Below are positions 41,939 through 50,016 of a stretch of 64,000 nt of DNA, one piece after another. Both the position numbers and the translations under genes were made by a program. A model generated the notes under the pieces. It ran no database searches. It was not told the DNA's origin and was given only the letters and a program-made list of their open reading frames with translations. The DNA lies in the NCBI GenBank assembly GCA_938004075.1, contig CALKWP010000013.1, forward strand, positions 1 through 64,000, written 5' to 3'. Source of the stretch: an uncultured Methanomassiliicoccales archaeon. GTDB lineage: Archaea; Thermoplasmatota; Thermoplasmata; SG8-5. Position 1 is the first letter of the stretch, and the number at the start of each line of letters is the position of its first letter.

Positions 41939-43873
41939 ATGCTTAAGGTCAATCTACTGGCTACCGCCATAACACTGACTATCATGCTCCTCTGCCTCGC
42001 CCCAGTGACGGCAGGGCAGCAGCCGGGCCTTGGTCAGGCCCAGATGGCAGAACTTGCCCAGGAATTCGCGCCGAGGCTGTACCTTCACCCGGACGAGATT
42101 TTCAAGCCTGTTTCCCCAGAATACGCCATCTCCCGGTCCGACCTGAAGAATATCAACACCGGGCTGATAACGCCCAACCCCACAGCGAGTCAACTCTCTG
42201 CACTCACCGACCCCAGTGCTGGATATTACCTTGACAACAGATTGGGCACCATAAGCGATGATGGAATCAAGGAGGAGTTTCTGGACAGTTACGACAATTA
42301 TGCTCCCACTGTCTATTACAGAGTGACTGAGATCGCTTATGGAAGCCAGACAGTGTATGCTATCCAGTATTTCTTCTATTACGCTTTCAACAATGGCCCC
42401 ATGAACACGCACGAAGGGGATTGGGAGATGGTGATGGTTGTATGCGACACATCCCTAGAACCTGTTTTCACAGCCTATTCCCAGCATCTGGGAGGAGAGA
42501 GGGCGGACTGGGAACTCGTCTCGCGATACGGCACGCACCCCAATGTATATGTCGCCCTGGGGTCGCATGCGAACTATTACAGGCCGTACCAGGGAAAGCT
42601 CGGGCCAGCATCAGACAGCTGCTCCGATTCCGGGTGGCTGCTGGCACCTGAAATATACTCTCTGGTCAACCTTGACATTACGGCACCAAGCATGGGCTGG
42701 CTCAACTTTGCAGGCAACTGGGGCGATTACGGGCGCGAATCATCCGGCATGCTGGGGGAGCGCGGGCCTGTCGGTCCAAGGTACCAGGGAGACAGGTGGA
42801 ATGACCCGATAACATGGTCCGAAGGAGTGAAAGAGGTGACGGAAGAATCGCTCTCTATGAATTGGGCCCTGCATTACGTATTCTGGATGATACTTGGAAT
42901 AATGGCCCTTGCCTTCCTGGTGACCATATTTGTGATATATCGCAGGAAGAAGAAGCATGGCACGCTTGGCCCGAGACTGCTCCCATTCCTTTACGTCTCG
43001 GGCGGAAACGCCCGCAGCATCGCCGCCGTCCTGGTGATTCTCGCACTGGTTGTCGGGGTGATGGGCTATTTCCTTCCCTGGTACTCTATAACTATGGACA
43101 TAGAGGCAGGCGAGTACTCGACACCCGGCCCGGTCGAGGTGCTGAGAACGAACGGCGTTGATGGGATGAGCTTCAACAGGCCGGAACCGGGCGCCGGCCT
43201 TGTGCAGGTTGTGAGCGTTCCTGTTCCGGCAGGGTGGCTGATGCTGTTCGGCCTTTTCATATTCATATTCAGTTCCATCGGATATATCAAGACCAGAAAA
43301 TACGGATGGAAGCTTCTCAGGCGCGCCATCTCGGTAATGATGCCCGCAGTAATCCTGATCGCCCAGGTTAGCTTGATAGGTTACTTTGTCGATGGCTATG
43401 TTCATGATGCCCCGCCCGAAGTTATGGAGATAATCGATACCGTCTCAGCAAACCCGCTGGCCGGCACAACCACCGGAACAATCGGGGAGTATGGCACTGT
43501 CACGCTGGAATGGGGCATCGGACCCGGCGTTGTGATGCTGCTGATGTCGGCATTGCTGCTGTTCATTGCTGCCGTAATGCTGATAATGGACAACAAAACA
43601 TTCTTCCGGGCCGGCCCACCGACGAACGTTGCACAGCCCTACGGCCAGCAACAGGCATACCAGGCTTACCAGCAGCCTGTCCAAGGCCAATATCAGCCCT
43701 ACACGCCTCCCGTGCCAGGTTATGGGCCTCCACCACCCGGAGCATACGGCCAGCCGCAATCGGTGCAGGTATTCTGCCCAGCATGCGGCGCGCCATACTC
43801 TGTGATGCATGGCACGCAACCGTTCCAATGCACAGGATGCGGAAGTTGGGTGTACCCGCCTCCGATTCAATAA
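41939..43873 (+). CDS. Vps62/DUF946-like exported membrane protein with C-terminal zinc ribbon
   Basis: From ATG 41939 the product has 644 residues. A signal peptide (LLATAITLTIMLLCLAPVTA) precedes an extracellular domain of about 280 residues with APRLYLHPDEIFKPVSPEY, THEGDWEMVMV, HPNVYVALGSHANYY, the Vps62/DUF946 signature. Four helices follow (about 310-580), then a Gln/Pro/Tyr-rich cytoplasmic linker (QQAYQAYQQPVQGQYQPY) and a zinc ribbon (CPACGAPY...CTGCGSWV). Vps62-like proteins are poorly characterised. The plan resembles the surface protein at 7065 in ending with a cytosolic zinc ribbon. Confidence 0.75.
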   Translation: MLKVNLLATAITLTIMLLCLAPVTAGQQPGLGQAQMAELAQEFAPRLYLHPDEIFKPVSPEYAISRSDLKNINTGLITPNPTASQLSALTDPSAGYYLDNRLGTISDDGIKEEFLDSYDNYAPTVYYRVTEIAYGSQTVYAIQYFFYYAFNNGPMNTHEGDWEMVMVVCDTSLEPVFTAYSQHLGGERADWELVSRYGTHPNVYVALGSHANYYRPYQGKLGPASDSCSDSGWLLAPEIYSLVNLDITAPSMGWLNFAGNWGDYGRESSGMLGERGPVGPRYQGDRWNDPITWSEGVKEVTEESLSMNWALHYVFWMILGIMALAFLVTIFVIYRRKKKHGTLGPRLLPFLYVSGGNARSIAAVLVILALVVGVMGYFLPWYSITMDIEAGEYSTPGPVEVLRTNGVDGMSFNRPEPGAGLVQVVSVPVPAGWLMLFGLFIFIFSSIGYIKTRKYGWKLLRRAISVMMPAVILIAQVSLIGYFVDGYVHDAPPEVMEIIDTVSANPLAGTTTGTIGEYGTVTLEWGIGPGVVMLLMSALLLFIAAVMLIMDNKTFFRAGPPTNVAQPYGQQQAYQAYQQPVQGQYQPYTPPVPGYGPPPPGAYGQPQSVQVFCPACGAPYSVMHGTQPFQCTGCGSWVYPPPIQ

Positions 43874-43938
43874 TCGCTTCGTGGATGTGGCCGACAAACA
43901 GGCTCTGGGTGTGTTCATTCATGCCGCTAGTTTGTCGA

Positions 43939-44000
43939 TTCGTTCGAATTCTTTAATCCCTTAATGTTTCAATTCAGAATTCGACGAATTTTTTATTTTT
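43939..44000 (+). terminator. hairpin plus T-tract terminator after the Vps62-like gene
   Basis: TTCGTTCGAATTC (43939-43951) pairs with GAATTCGACGAA (43977-43988), with one bulged T and a 25-nt loop, followed by a T-rich run to 44000. Confidence 0.55.
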
Positions 44001-44017
44001 GTTGGGTTATTGATATG

Positions 44018-44176
44018 ACAAATAAAAACAGCGCCGAGGGGGAGACCGAGACGAGGAGTAACAATAAACAATCACCTCGTCGAGGGTAGAACTAGTTTCA
44101 ATGACATCATATGCTAAACTAGTTCCCTCCGAGGAGCGAATACAAACAACAAATAAAATAAGCGCCGAGGAGGAGA
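44018..44176. repeat. direct repeat of the tRNA-Ser 3' end and its flank
   Basis: A 28-bp sequence at 44018-44045 recurs at 44149-44176 with 25 of 28 bases identical by my reading (differences at three positions). The downstream copy is the last 15 bases of the tRNA gene plus ACAAATAAAA-type flank. The repeats are 131 bp apart and bracket a hairpin-rich unit. This looks like an attachment-site-style duplication or a local tRNA duplication scar. Confidence 0.5.
44031..44140 (-). ncRNA. candidate structured small RNA next to tRNA-Ser
   Basis: On the reverse strand AACTAGTTT/AAACTAGTT form a 9-bp stem extended by GAGGG/CCCTC past a CTA bulge, then GACGAGG/CCTCGTC form a second 7-bp stem. The unit ends in a tRNA-like CCCTCGGCGC followed by a T-rich run (TGTTTTTATTTG). 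No reading frame is convincing. Expression is unproven; it could instead be a degenerate tRNA or element end. Confidence 0.3.
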
Positions 44177-44280
44177 TTCGAACTCCCGCGGACTTGCGCC
44201 CACCGGCTCTCAAGGCCGGCGCCTTATTCCGGGGTTCTGGACCGAAATCCAGAATCCTAACCGGGCTTAGCTACCTCGGC
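44163..44280 (-). tRNA. tRNA-Ser (anticodon TGA) with an apparent D-arm intron
   Basis: The reverse strand folds as a class II tRNA. The acceptor GCCGAGG/CCTCGGC has seven perfect pairs, with discriminator G. The anticodon arm is CCGGC-CTTGAGA-GCCGG with anticodon TGA. A long variable arm (GGGC-GCAA-GTCC) and a T arm with loop TTCGAAT follow. The D arm GCT...GGC is interrupted: after AAGCCCGGTT about 32 nt must be removed to give a normal D loop. CCA is not encoded. The 5' and 3' ends are each repeated nearby. Mature length would be 86 nt. Confidence 0.85.
44227..44258 (-). other. putative 32-nt tRNA intron in the D arm
   Basis: CCGG at 44261-44264 can pair with CCGG at 44229-44232, giving a 4-bp helix with a 3-nt bulge on each strand (TTA at 44258-44260, AAT at 44226-44228). 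This is the bulge-helix-bulge recognised by archaeal splicing endonuclease. Inside, TTCTGGA pairs with TCCAGAA. Cutting after the second bulge base removes 32 nt and leaves a D loop with GG and A21. Confidence 0.6.
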
Positions 44281-44414
44281 AATTTGCTGCTAATGATATT
44301 CTGAGATACGCCCGGTTGACCGGGCTTCTGCGCCGAATTTCTCAGGAAACTCGGCTAGCTCACGAAATATGCTTGGATTCTGCAAATTTCAATTTCGTTC
44401 GAGCTACCTCGGCA
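44269..44414. repeat. repeat of the tRNA-Ser 5' end upstream of the tRNA gene
   Basis: AGCTACCTCGGCA at 44269-44281 (the tRNA 5' end plus one base) recurs exactly at 44402-44414. The upstream copy starts a separate hairpin (ACGAAAT 44359-44365 with ATTTCGT 44390-44396). On the reverse strand it lies just after a GATAAAAACC element (44425-44434). Confidence 0.45.
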
Positions 44415-44470
44415 TTCTGCTATTGGTTTTTATCGTACGGATGGGTATATCAGGTAACTGAATATCATAT

Positions 44471-46105
44471 TTATGACTGTTGAGTTTCCAGCACAATCTC
44501 GAACCCGGATACCGGATACCCAAGCTCGAAATTCTCCAGGACCTGGGGGTGATACTCCCCGAAGCTGCCGATTGGCTTGCCTGACACGAGTATCGCGGCA
44601 GACCTTCCCGGGATGAAGGCCGGGTCCTCGCATTGGCCGAACGTGGCTTTCATGTTGAGGTCGCGCAGGATGGTCTGGACGAGGGATTTCATCTCGGTGA
44701 ATGACGCCTTCGAGTGCATGGAAAGCGCGGCAAGGTGGCGTATCGTCCGTGTACCAGAGACGATGCTGCCGACCTCGAATATGTTCTGGGGGAGCTCCCT
44801 GTGCTTGTTGGCTTTAAGGAAGATGAACATGCTGGGGGTGAGTGTCACGCGGACGCAAGTTAGGTAATCGGCAATCGGATTCTGGATCTTCACCAGGTCA
44901 TCGGATTCAGGCCTCTGCATCATCTGGAACTGCTCTTTCTCACAGGACAGGGCAAGGCTCTTCACCTCGAGGTAAGCATGGCCCATCATCAGTTTCCTGG
45001 CATTGTTGGACAGAACTTCGAGGGGCCTTTCCACGCCGAACGTGATGCTCTTTGGGAGAGTAGTGGCGATATTGTTGAAGCCGGCGCTGATGGCGATGTC
45101 CTCCATCAGGTCCACGCTGTGAATTATGTCGCCCCGGTACCCGGGAATCTGGACCTTGACATTCGAGCCGGAAGCCTCAGCCCCGAACCTCATCCTGCGC
45201 AGATGCTCAGCCATGAGTTCGCCGGAATACTCAGTGCCCAGGAGGGCGTTGGTCTCAAGGACGGAGAGAGTGCGGATTCTGGGAGCGAGGTCGGGCAGCA
45301 CCATCTCGGAGTCCGGGTAGAGCACTTTGACGCTTTCTATCCTGCCTCCGCGTTCAGCGAGAAGCGTGGCAATGATGTTCAGCGCCACCTTCAATGTGTT
45401 GAGGTCCGTGCCAGTCAAGTCAAGGAAGAGGTCGGTGGTGGATTCTGTTACCGTGGTGATATTGCCATTGATGATTGGTGGGAATGAGAGGACCTTTCCG
45501 TCGGCATCCACTATGACTGGGTACCGGGGCTTGCCCTCAAGGATGCTGGCGTACTCGACGCCCTTCTCATGCCTGGCGAGGATTTCGGCCATGTCCATTT
45601 CCATGGTGTATCCCAGTGGCGCGAATCTCAGGCTCTTCGGCTCGACTGCCTTGTAGGTGAAAGGGAATTTCAGCTTGGCCATGTCATGTACGCCGATTGC
45701 GACCTTCTTGCGCTTGCGACCAAGTGTGAGATGCAATTTCTCTTGGGCCTCCATCAGAGATGCTATTAGCTCGTCTGTCATGGCCACGTTTCTGACGATG
45801 CCGGCAACTATGAAAGGCCTTATCTCCGCAACCGATGGGTCGACCTTCAGGACGTTATCTGTTGGCTCCACAGGATACCTGGCCAGGCCAGTCTCCTTGC
45901 CGATGAAGCCGCGAAGCGCCCTGGCAACGCCTTCAACGGAGTAAAGGTCCGGGCGGTTGGGGAAGAATTCGACATTCATGACGTCCCCTTCCACGCTGTC
46001 GATGTCGGAGCCAAGCATGGGGAGCATTGCCAATAATTCCTCTTGCGAAATATCCTGGCGGATGAGGCCGACAAGGTCGCGGTAGCTGAGGGTGATGACT
46101 GCCAT
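44471..46105 (-). CDS. pheT: phenylalanyl-tRNA synthetase beta subunit
   Basis: This 544-residue archaeal-type PheT has a B1-like start (VITLSYRDLVGLI), the B3/B4 domain, and PNRPDLYSVEGVARALRGF. The B5 and catalytic-like domains follow, with GYRGDIIHSVDLMEDIAISA and FEVGSIVSG. It pairs with PheS (not in the window) to charge tRNA-Phe. A TATA-like CATTTATAGG on the reverse strand (46126-46135) lies about 26 nt upstream, so it is probably leaderless. Confidence 0.95.
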   Translation of the reverse strand: MAVITLSYRDLVGLIRQDISQEELLAMLPMLGSDIDSVEGDVMNVEFFPNRPDLYSVEGVARALRGFIGKETGLARYPVEPTDNVLKVDPSVAEIRPFIVAGIVRNVAMTDELIASLMEAQEKLHLTLGRKRKKVAIGVHDMAKLKFPFTYKAVEPKSLRFAPLGYTMEMDMAEILARHEKGVEYASILEGKPRYPVIVDADGKVLSFPPIINGNITTVTESTTDLFLDLTGTDLNTLKVALNIIATLLAERGGRIESVKVLYPDSEMVLPDLAPRIRTLSVLETNALLGTEYSGELMAEHLRRMRFGAEASGSNVKVQIPGYRGDIIHSVDLMEDIAISAGFNNIATTLPKSITFGVERPLEVLSNNARKLMMGHAYLEVKSLALSCEKEQFQMMQRPESDDLVKIQNPIADYLTCVRVTLTPSMFIFLKANKHRELPQNIFEVGSIVSGTRTIRHLAALSMHSKASFTEMKSLVQTILRDLNMKATFGQCEDPAFIPGRSAAILVSGKPIGSFGEYHPQVLENFELGYPVSGFEIVLETQQS

Positions 46106-46125
46106 TGGTTGGCGATATTTGCCTA

Positions 46126-46161
46126 CCTATAAATGTTTTCGCAAGGCAACATTCATTTATC
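46126..46161. promoter_or_regulatory. divergent promoters of pheT and the alcohol dehydrogenase
   Basis: The leftward TATA is CATTTATAGG (reverse strand, 46126-46135). The rightward TATA is ATTCATTTATCC (46150-46161), about 27 nt before ATG 46182. Both genes would be leaderless. Confidence 0.5.
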
Positions 46162-46181
46162 CTGACGCTTTCCGGTTCCCC

Positions 46182-47225
46182 ATGAAGAAGCAGATGCGCG
46201 TGGCCATGTACTACTCGAACAGGGACGTGAGACTGGAGAAGATGCCGGTGCCGGATATCGGGCCCGGCGAGATGCTCATGAAAATCGAGGCCAGTGGCAT
46301 CTGCGGCTCGGACGTTATGGAATGGTACCGCCGCGACAAGGTACCGCTGGTTCTGGGGCACGAGGTCGCCGGAACAGTCGAGAAAGTGGGAAAGGGTGTG
46401 CAGAGGTTCAAGAAAGGAGATAGGATTGTGGCGAGCCATCATGTGCCCTGCAACACCTGCGACTACTGCCATCACGGCCATCACACTGCCTGCAAGTCCC
46501 TCCAGGGCGGCACCAACTTCCACCCCGGCGGATTTTCGGAATTTGTCCGGCTTCCGGCAATCAATGTAGATCGCGGTGTGTACTCAATTCCGGAGGGCGT
46601 GAGCTTCGAAGAGGCGACATTCGCAGAACCACTTGGGTGCGTGCTCCGCGGACAGAGGAAGATGCAGATGAAGCACGGCGCCAGCGTGTTCGTCATCGGC
46701 ACCGGGATATCCGGGCTCCTGCACGTGAGCCTCGCCCGGGCCATGGGCGCCGGGAAGATTGTTGCCGCAGACATCTCAGAATACAGGCTGGACATGAGCA
46801 TGCGATTCGGCGCGGACTCGGTTGTGATGTCAGATAAGAATCTTGCCAAGAACCTCATCAAGGCCAATGATGGAAAGAAAGCGCAGAACGTCATAGTCTG
46901 CACGGGGGCTATACCAGCCATAAAAGCCGCCCTGGATGCTGTGGACAAAGGCGGGACCGTGCTGTTCTTCGCCCCCACCAACCAAGGCGAGACAATTCCG
47001 TTCTCGATCAACGACGTTCTCTGGAAGAAGGAAGTGACCCTGGCGACCACTTATGCAGCTGCGCCGGCAGATCATGTGGCTGCGCTGGAACTCATCCGCG
47101 CCGGCACCATCCCGGTGGATGAGATGATAACCCACAGGTTCGGGCTCAAAGATGCTCAGAAAGGATTCAATCTGGTTGCTGGCGGCGGGGATTCCGTGAA
47201 GGTCATCATAATGCCGCAGGAATGA
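46182..47225 (+). CDS. zinc-dependent medium-chain alcohol dehydrogenase
   Basis: From ATG 46182 the product has 347 residues. The catalytic zinc site is SGICGSDV with GHEVAGTV. The structural zinc site CNTCDYCHHGHHTAC has four Cys. The NAD(P) fold is VFVIGTGISGLLHVSLARAM. It belongs to the sorbitol/threonine dehydrogenase-like group; the substrate is unknown. A longer in-frame start at 46092 overlaps pheT and lies upstream of the TATA, so it is rejected. Confidence 0.9.
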   Translation: MKKQMRVAMYYSNRDVRLEKMPVPDIGPGEMLMKIEASGICGSDVMEWYRRDKVPLVLGHEVAGTVEKVGKGVQRFKKGDRIVASHHVPCNTCDYCHHGHHTACKSLQGGTNFHPGGFSEFVRLPAINVDRGVYSIPEGVSFEEATFAEPLGCVLRGQRKMQMKHGASVFVIGTGISGLLHVSLARAMGAGKIVAADISEYRLDMSMRFGADSVVMSDKNLAKNLIKANDGKKAQNVIVCTGAIPAIKAALDAVDKGGTVLFFAPTNQGETIPFSINDVLWKKEVTLATTYAAAPADHVAALELIRAGTIPVDEMITHRFGLKDAQKGFNLVAGGGDSVKVIIMPQE

Positions 47226-47897
47226 TCATTTATCTGTTAGCCTGGCATGGGTGATTCTCATCTCCCCGCGCACGCCGTCCCAGGCAATCTCCGATTCCAT
47301 GATTTCCAACCTTTTCAGGAAATTGGGACCGTCAAGCACCAGTGTCTCGAACTCGCCGCCCTCACCGGAGATGTTTATGCGATTTTTTGCGGAGATTGAT
47401 GCAAGCTCTTTCAGGGTTTCCAGGTCCAGAGTCCTGCCCAGCCATTCCTTCCCCAGGCCGTCCGCGTAAACGCCGACAATCATGACCTTGAATCCGGCAG
47501 CGATTATGTCCTCCAGGACATCTTCCTGCTTCCACCGCCATATCGGGGAGAATGAGACCATGCCGAGCTCATGGCATATCCTGTCAATGCGGGCGTGCTG
47601 GTAATCTGATGCGATGGCGCCGGATACTATGCCTTGAACTTCCAGGCCAGTGAGCGCCCTCCTGAGGTCCTCCAACTCCTTCTCCTCCTCCCCTTTGGTC
47701 GGAACAGCAAGATGAGGTATGCCCATGGCCTCTGCCAGCATGTCGCAGAGGCTGACATTGGGGATGTGGAACATGTAGGACTCGCCTTTCTTGGGCACCA
47801 TGGTAATAAGCTTGGTGACCTCCCAGCCCCGGGACAGGGCCAGGTGTATCGCGTAAGTGGAATCCTTCCCTCCGGAGAACAGGGCGGCGACGTGCAT
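47226..47897 (-). CDS. diphthine-ammonia ligase Dph6
   Basis: From ATG 47897 the product has 223 residues and starts MHVAALFSGGKDSTYAIHLA, the PP-loop ATP pyrophosphatase motif. YADGLGKEWLGRTLD and NISGEGGEFETLVLDGP are diagnostic of Dph6. It performs the last amidation of diphthamide on elongation factor 2; dph2 is at 52548-53531. A TATA (AAACTATATC, reverse strand near 47920-47929) lies about 27 nt upstream. Confidence 0.93.
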   Translation of the reverse strand: MHVAALFSGGKDSTYAIHLALSRGWEVTKLITMVPKKGESYMFHIPNVSLCDMLAEAMGIPHLAVPTKGEEEKELEDLRRALTGLEVQGIVSGAIASDYQHARIDRICHELGMVSFSPIWRWKQEDVLEDIIAAGFKVMIVGVYADGLGKEWLGRTLDLETLKELASISAKNRINISGEGGEFETLVLDGPNFLKRLEIMESEIAWDGVRGEMRITHARLTDK

Positions 47898-47973
47898 CGG
47901 TGCAGGATGGCGCCCATGAGATATAGTTTTGCGGTCGTGAAAAGGCCACGGCATCGGCCAACCTGGTCATGCC

Positions 47974-48141
47974 CTAACGAGGCAAAGTCTCGTTAGTGCC
48001 GCAACGACAAGTCGTTGCTTACCCCGCCTGATGTTCCAGATGCGTGAGGTTAGGGCGGGGTAACAATGCCAGATTTTGAAAATCTGGCTGTAGTGATGCA
48101 CAGAGTGCATTTACCTTTTGGCCCTGCCTGTAAGGAGCAGG
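47974..48141. repeat. run of six consecutive hairpins, possible non-autonomous element or structured RNA
   Basis: Six inverted repeats follow one another: CTAACGAG/CTCGTTAG (47974-47996), GCAACGA/TCGTTGC (48001-48018), TACCCCGCC/GGCGGGGTA (48020-48062), GCCAGATTTT/AAAATCTGGC (48068-48088), ATGCAC/GTGCAT (48096-48110) and CCTGC/GCAGG (48123-48141). No coding frame covers them. The ACCCCGCC...GGCGGGGT arms recall hairpins near IS200/IS605-type element ends, but no transposase or TnpB is present. Confidence 0.45.
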
Positions 48142-48192
48142 TGTGGTGCGCCTCACATATTTCACAAACGCACCCATGATATTAGCAGATAG

Positions 48193-48245
48193 ATTTTTAT
48201 AGAAGTTATAATATTGCCAAAACACAACCCATGAAAAGGGGGTAA
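48193..48245 (+). promoter_or_regulatory. thermosome promoter, leader and 4-codon mini-frame
   Basis: TTTTTATAG (48194-48202) and TTATAATATT (48207-48216) are TATA-like. ATG AAA AGG GGG TAA at 48231-48245 is a four-codon frame containing the GGGGG ribosome binding site of the thermosome ATG at 48251. Confidence 0.45.
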
Positions 48246-48250
48246 ATATT

Positions 48251-49903
48251 ATGCAAGGACAACAGCAACAGCCAATAATAATCCTCAGAGAAGGAACGGA
48301 CAGGAACAAGGGCAGGGGTGCCCAGATGAACAACATCGCAGCGGCAAAAGCCGTCGCAGATGCGGTTCGCTCGACCCTCGGGCCCAAGGGAATGGATAAA
48401 ATGCTCGTGGACAGCATGGGCGACGTGGTCATCACGAATGACGGCGCCACCATCCTGAAGGAGATCGACATCGAGCACCCGGCCGCAAAGATGGTCGTGG
48501 AAGTAGCCAAGACCCAGGACAACGAGTGCGGCGACGGAACAACCTCCGCAGTCGTGCTGGCAGGCGAGCTGCTCAAGAAGGCGGAAAGCCTCATCGAGCA
48601 AAACGTCCACCCGACCGTTATCGCAAACGGATACAGGCTGGCCGCGGCCGAGTCCATCAACATCTTGAAGAAACTCGGGGTCAAGGTCGACCTGAAGAAC
48701 GACAAGATGCTCAAGAGCATCGCCATGACCGCGATGACAGGGAAATCAGTCGGACCGAACAAGGAGGGTCTGGCCGAGGTAGCTGTCGGAGCCGTCAAGG
48801 CCGTTGCCGAGAAGAAGAACGGCAGCTATGTGGTCGACATCGACAACATCAAGGTGGAGAAGAAGGTCGGCGGTTCGCTGGCTGACACAAGGCTCATCGA
48901 GGGAATCATCCTGGACAAGGAAAAAGTCCACCCGAGGATGCCCAGCCAGGTGAAGAATGCAAAAATTGCCCTCATCGACTCCGCGCTGGAGATAAAGAAG
49001 ACAGAAGTTGACGCGAAAATCCAGATAACCGACCCGAGCCAGCTTCAGAAATTCCTGGACGAGGAAGAGAAGACGCTCAAGAAGAAGGCCGATGTGATCA
49101 AGAAGTCCGGCGCTAACGTCGTAGTCTGCCAGAAGGGCATAGACGACCTGGTGCAGCACTTCCTGGCCAAGGAAGGCATCTTCGCGGTCCGCAGGGTCAA
49201 GAAATCCGACATGGAAGCACTGGCCAAGGCCACCGGCGCGAAACTCGTCACGAACCTGGAAGACCTCACGCCCGCAGACCTGGGAAAGGCCGGCATGGTC
49301 GAGGAGATGAAGATATCGGACAGCGACATGACCTTCATAACCGGCTGCAAGGACGCGAAATCCGTTTCAATCTTGATAAGGGGCGGCACCGAACACGTGA
49401 TTGATGAAGCCGAGCGCGCGCTTCACGACGCGCTCAAAGTCACGGCAGTCGCAATGGAGGACGGCATCGCACTTCCGGGCGGCGGCTCAATGGAGATAGA
49501 GCTATCCCTGGCGCTCAACAAGTTCGGCTCCAAGGTGGGCGGACGCGAGCAGCTGGCCATAGAGGCGTTCTCCAAGGCAACCGAGATTATCCCGTGGACA
49601 CTGGCGGAAAACGCAGGACTTGACGCAATCGACGTCCTCATACAGCTCAGGAGCGAGCACGAGGGGAAGAAGCGCAAGACCGCAGGCATCAACGTGTTCT
49701 CCGGACAGGTAGTCGACATGCTGAAGGAGAACGTCGTAGAACCCATGAGGGTCAAGACCCAGGCCATAAACGCAGCAAGCGAGGTCGCCATAATGATCCT
49801 GAGGATCGACGATGTCATCGCTGCCAAGAAGGGCGCCGGCGGACCTCCGGGCGGCATGCCACCCGGCGGAATGGGCGGCATGGGCGGCGGAATGGATTAC
49901 TGA
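48251..49903 (+). CDS. thermosome subunit (group II chaperonin)
   Basis: This 550-residue protein carries the TCP-1 motifs [31 protein letters not shown] and [15 protein letters not shown], and ends in the GGM-rich tail ([17 protein letters not shown]). Group II chaperonins form two eight-membered rings with built-in lids that fold proteins using ATP. Length is normal. Other subunits are not in the window. A strong hairpin terminator follows. Confidence 0.98.
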   Translation: MQGQQQQPIIILREGTDRNKGRGAQMNNIAAAKAVADAVRSTLGPKGMDKMLVDSMGDVVITNDGATILKEIDIEHPAAKMVVEVAKTQDNECGDGTTSAVVLAGELLKKAESLIEQNVHPTVIANGYRLAAAESINILKKLGVKVDLKNDKMLKSIAMTAMTGKSVGPNKEGLAEVAVGAVKAVAEKKNGSYVVDIDNIKVEKKVGGSLADTRLIEGIILDKEKVHPRMPSQVKNAKIALIDSALEIKKTEVDAKIQITDPSQLQKFLDEEEKTLKKKADVIKKSGANVVVCQKGIDDLVQHFLAKEGIFAVRRVKKSDMEALAKATGAKLVTNLEDLTPADLGKAGMVEEMKISDSDMTFITGCKDAKSVSILIRGGTEHVIDEAERALHDALKVTAVAMEDGIALPGGGSMEIELSLALNKFGSKVGGREQLAIEAFSKATEIIPWTLAENAGLDAIDVLIQLRSEHEGKKRKTAGINVFSGQVVDMLKENVVEPMRVKTQAINAASEVAIMILRIDDVIAAKKGAGGPPGGMPPGGMGGMGGGMDY

Positions 49904-49919
49904 GCCCAAAAAAATGAAT

Positions 49920-49941
49920 GGGCCGGTCGAAAGGCCGGCCC
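49920..49941 (+). terminator. hairpin terminator after the thermosome gene
   Basis: GGGCCGGTC (49920-49928) and GGCCGGCCC (49933-49941) form a 9-bp stem closed by a GAAA tetraloop, followed by T-rich sequence. Confidence 0.7.
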
Positions 49942-50016
49942 CAATTTTCAATTCTTGTTCTTTCAGGAAGAATCTATTAGTACCCTGACTTCAATCAGTT
50001 AGATGGAGTAGTATGG

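Larger units (their letters stand above)
47898..48250. other. 353-bp non-coding stretch between dph6 and the thermosome gene
   Basis: It holds the dph6 promoter (about 47920-47929), the six-hairpin run (47974-48141) and the thermosome promoter region (48193-48216). I see no protein gene in it. Confidence 0.7.

Noticed and set aside
44031..44140. A second intact tRNA gene or a box C/D sRNA
   Set aside because: There is no matching 5' acceptor strand or anticodon arm for a tRNA. ATGATGT only loosely resembles box C and no box D (CUGA) is suitably placed.
47974..48141. CRISPR array
   Set aside because: The six inverted repeats differ from one another in sequence and length, there are no regularly spaced identical direct repeats, and no cas gene is nearby.
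47974..48141. Complete IS200/IS605 insertion sequence
   Set aside because: Only the hairpin similarity supports it. No TnpA or TnpB coding sequence is present within the 353-bp gap or its flanks.
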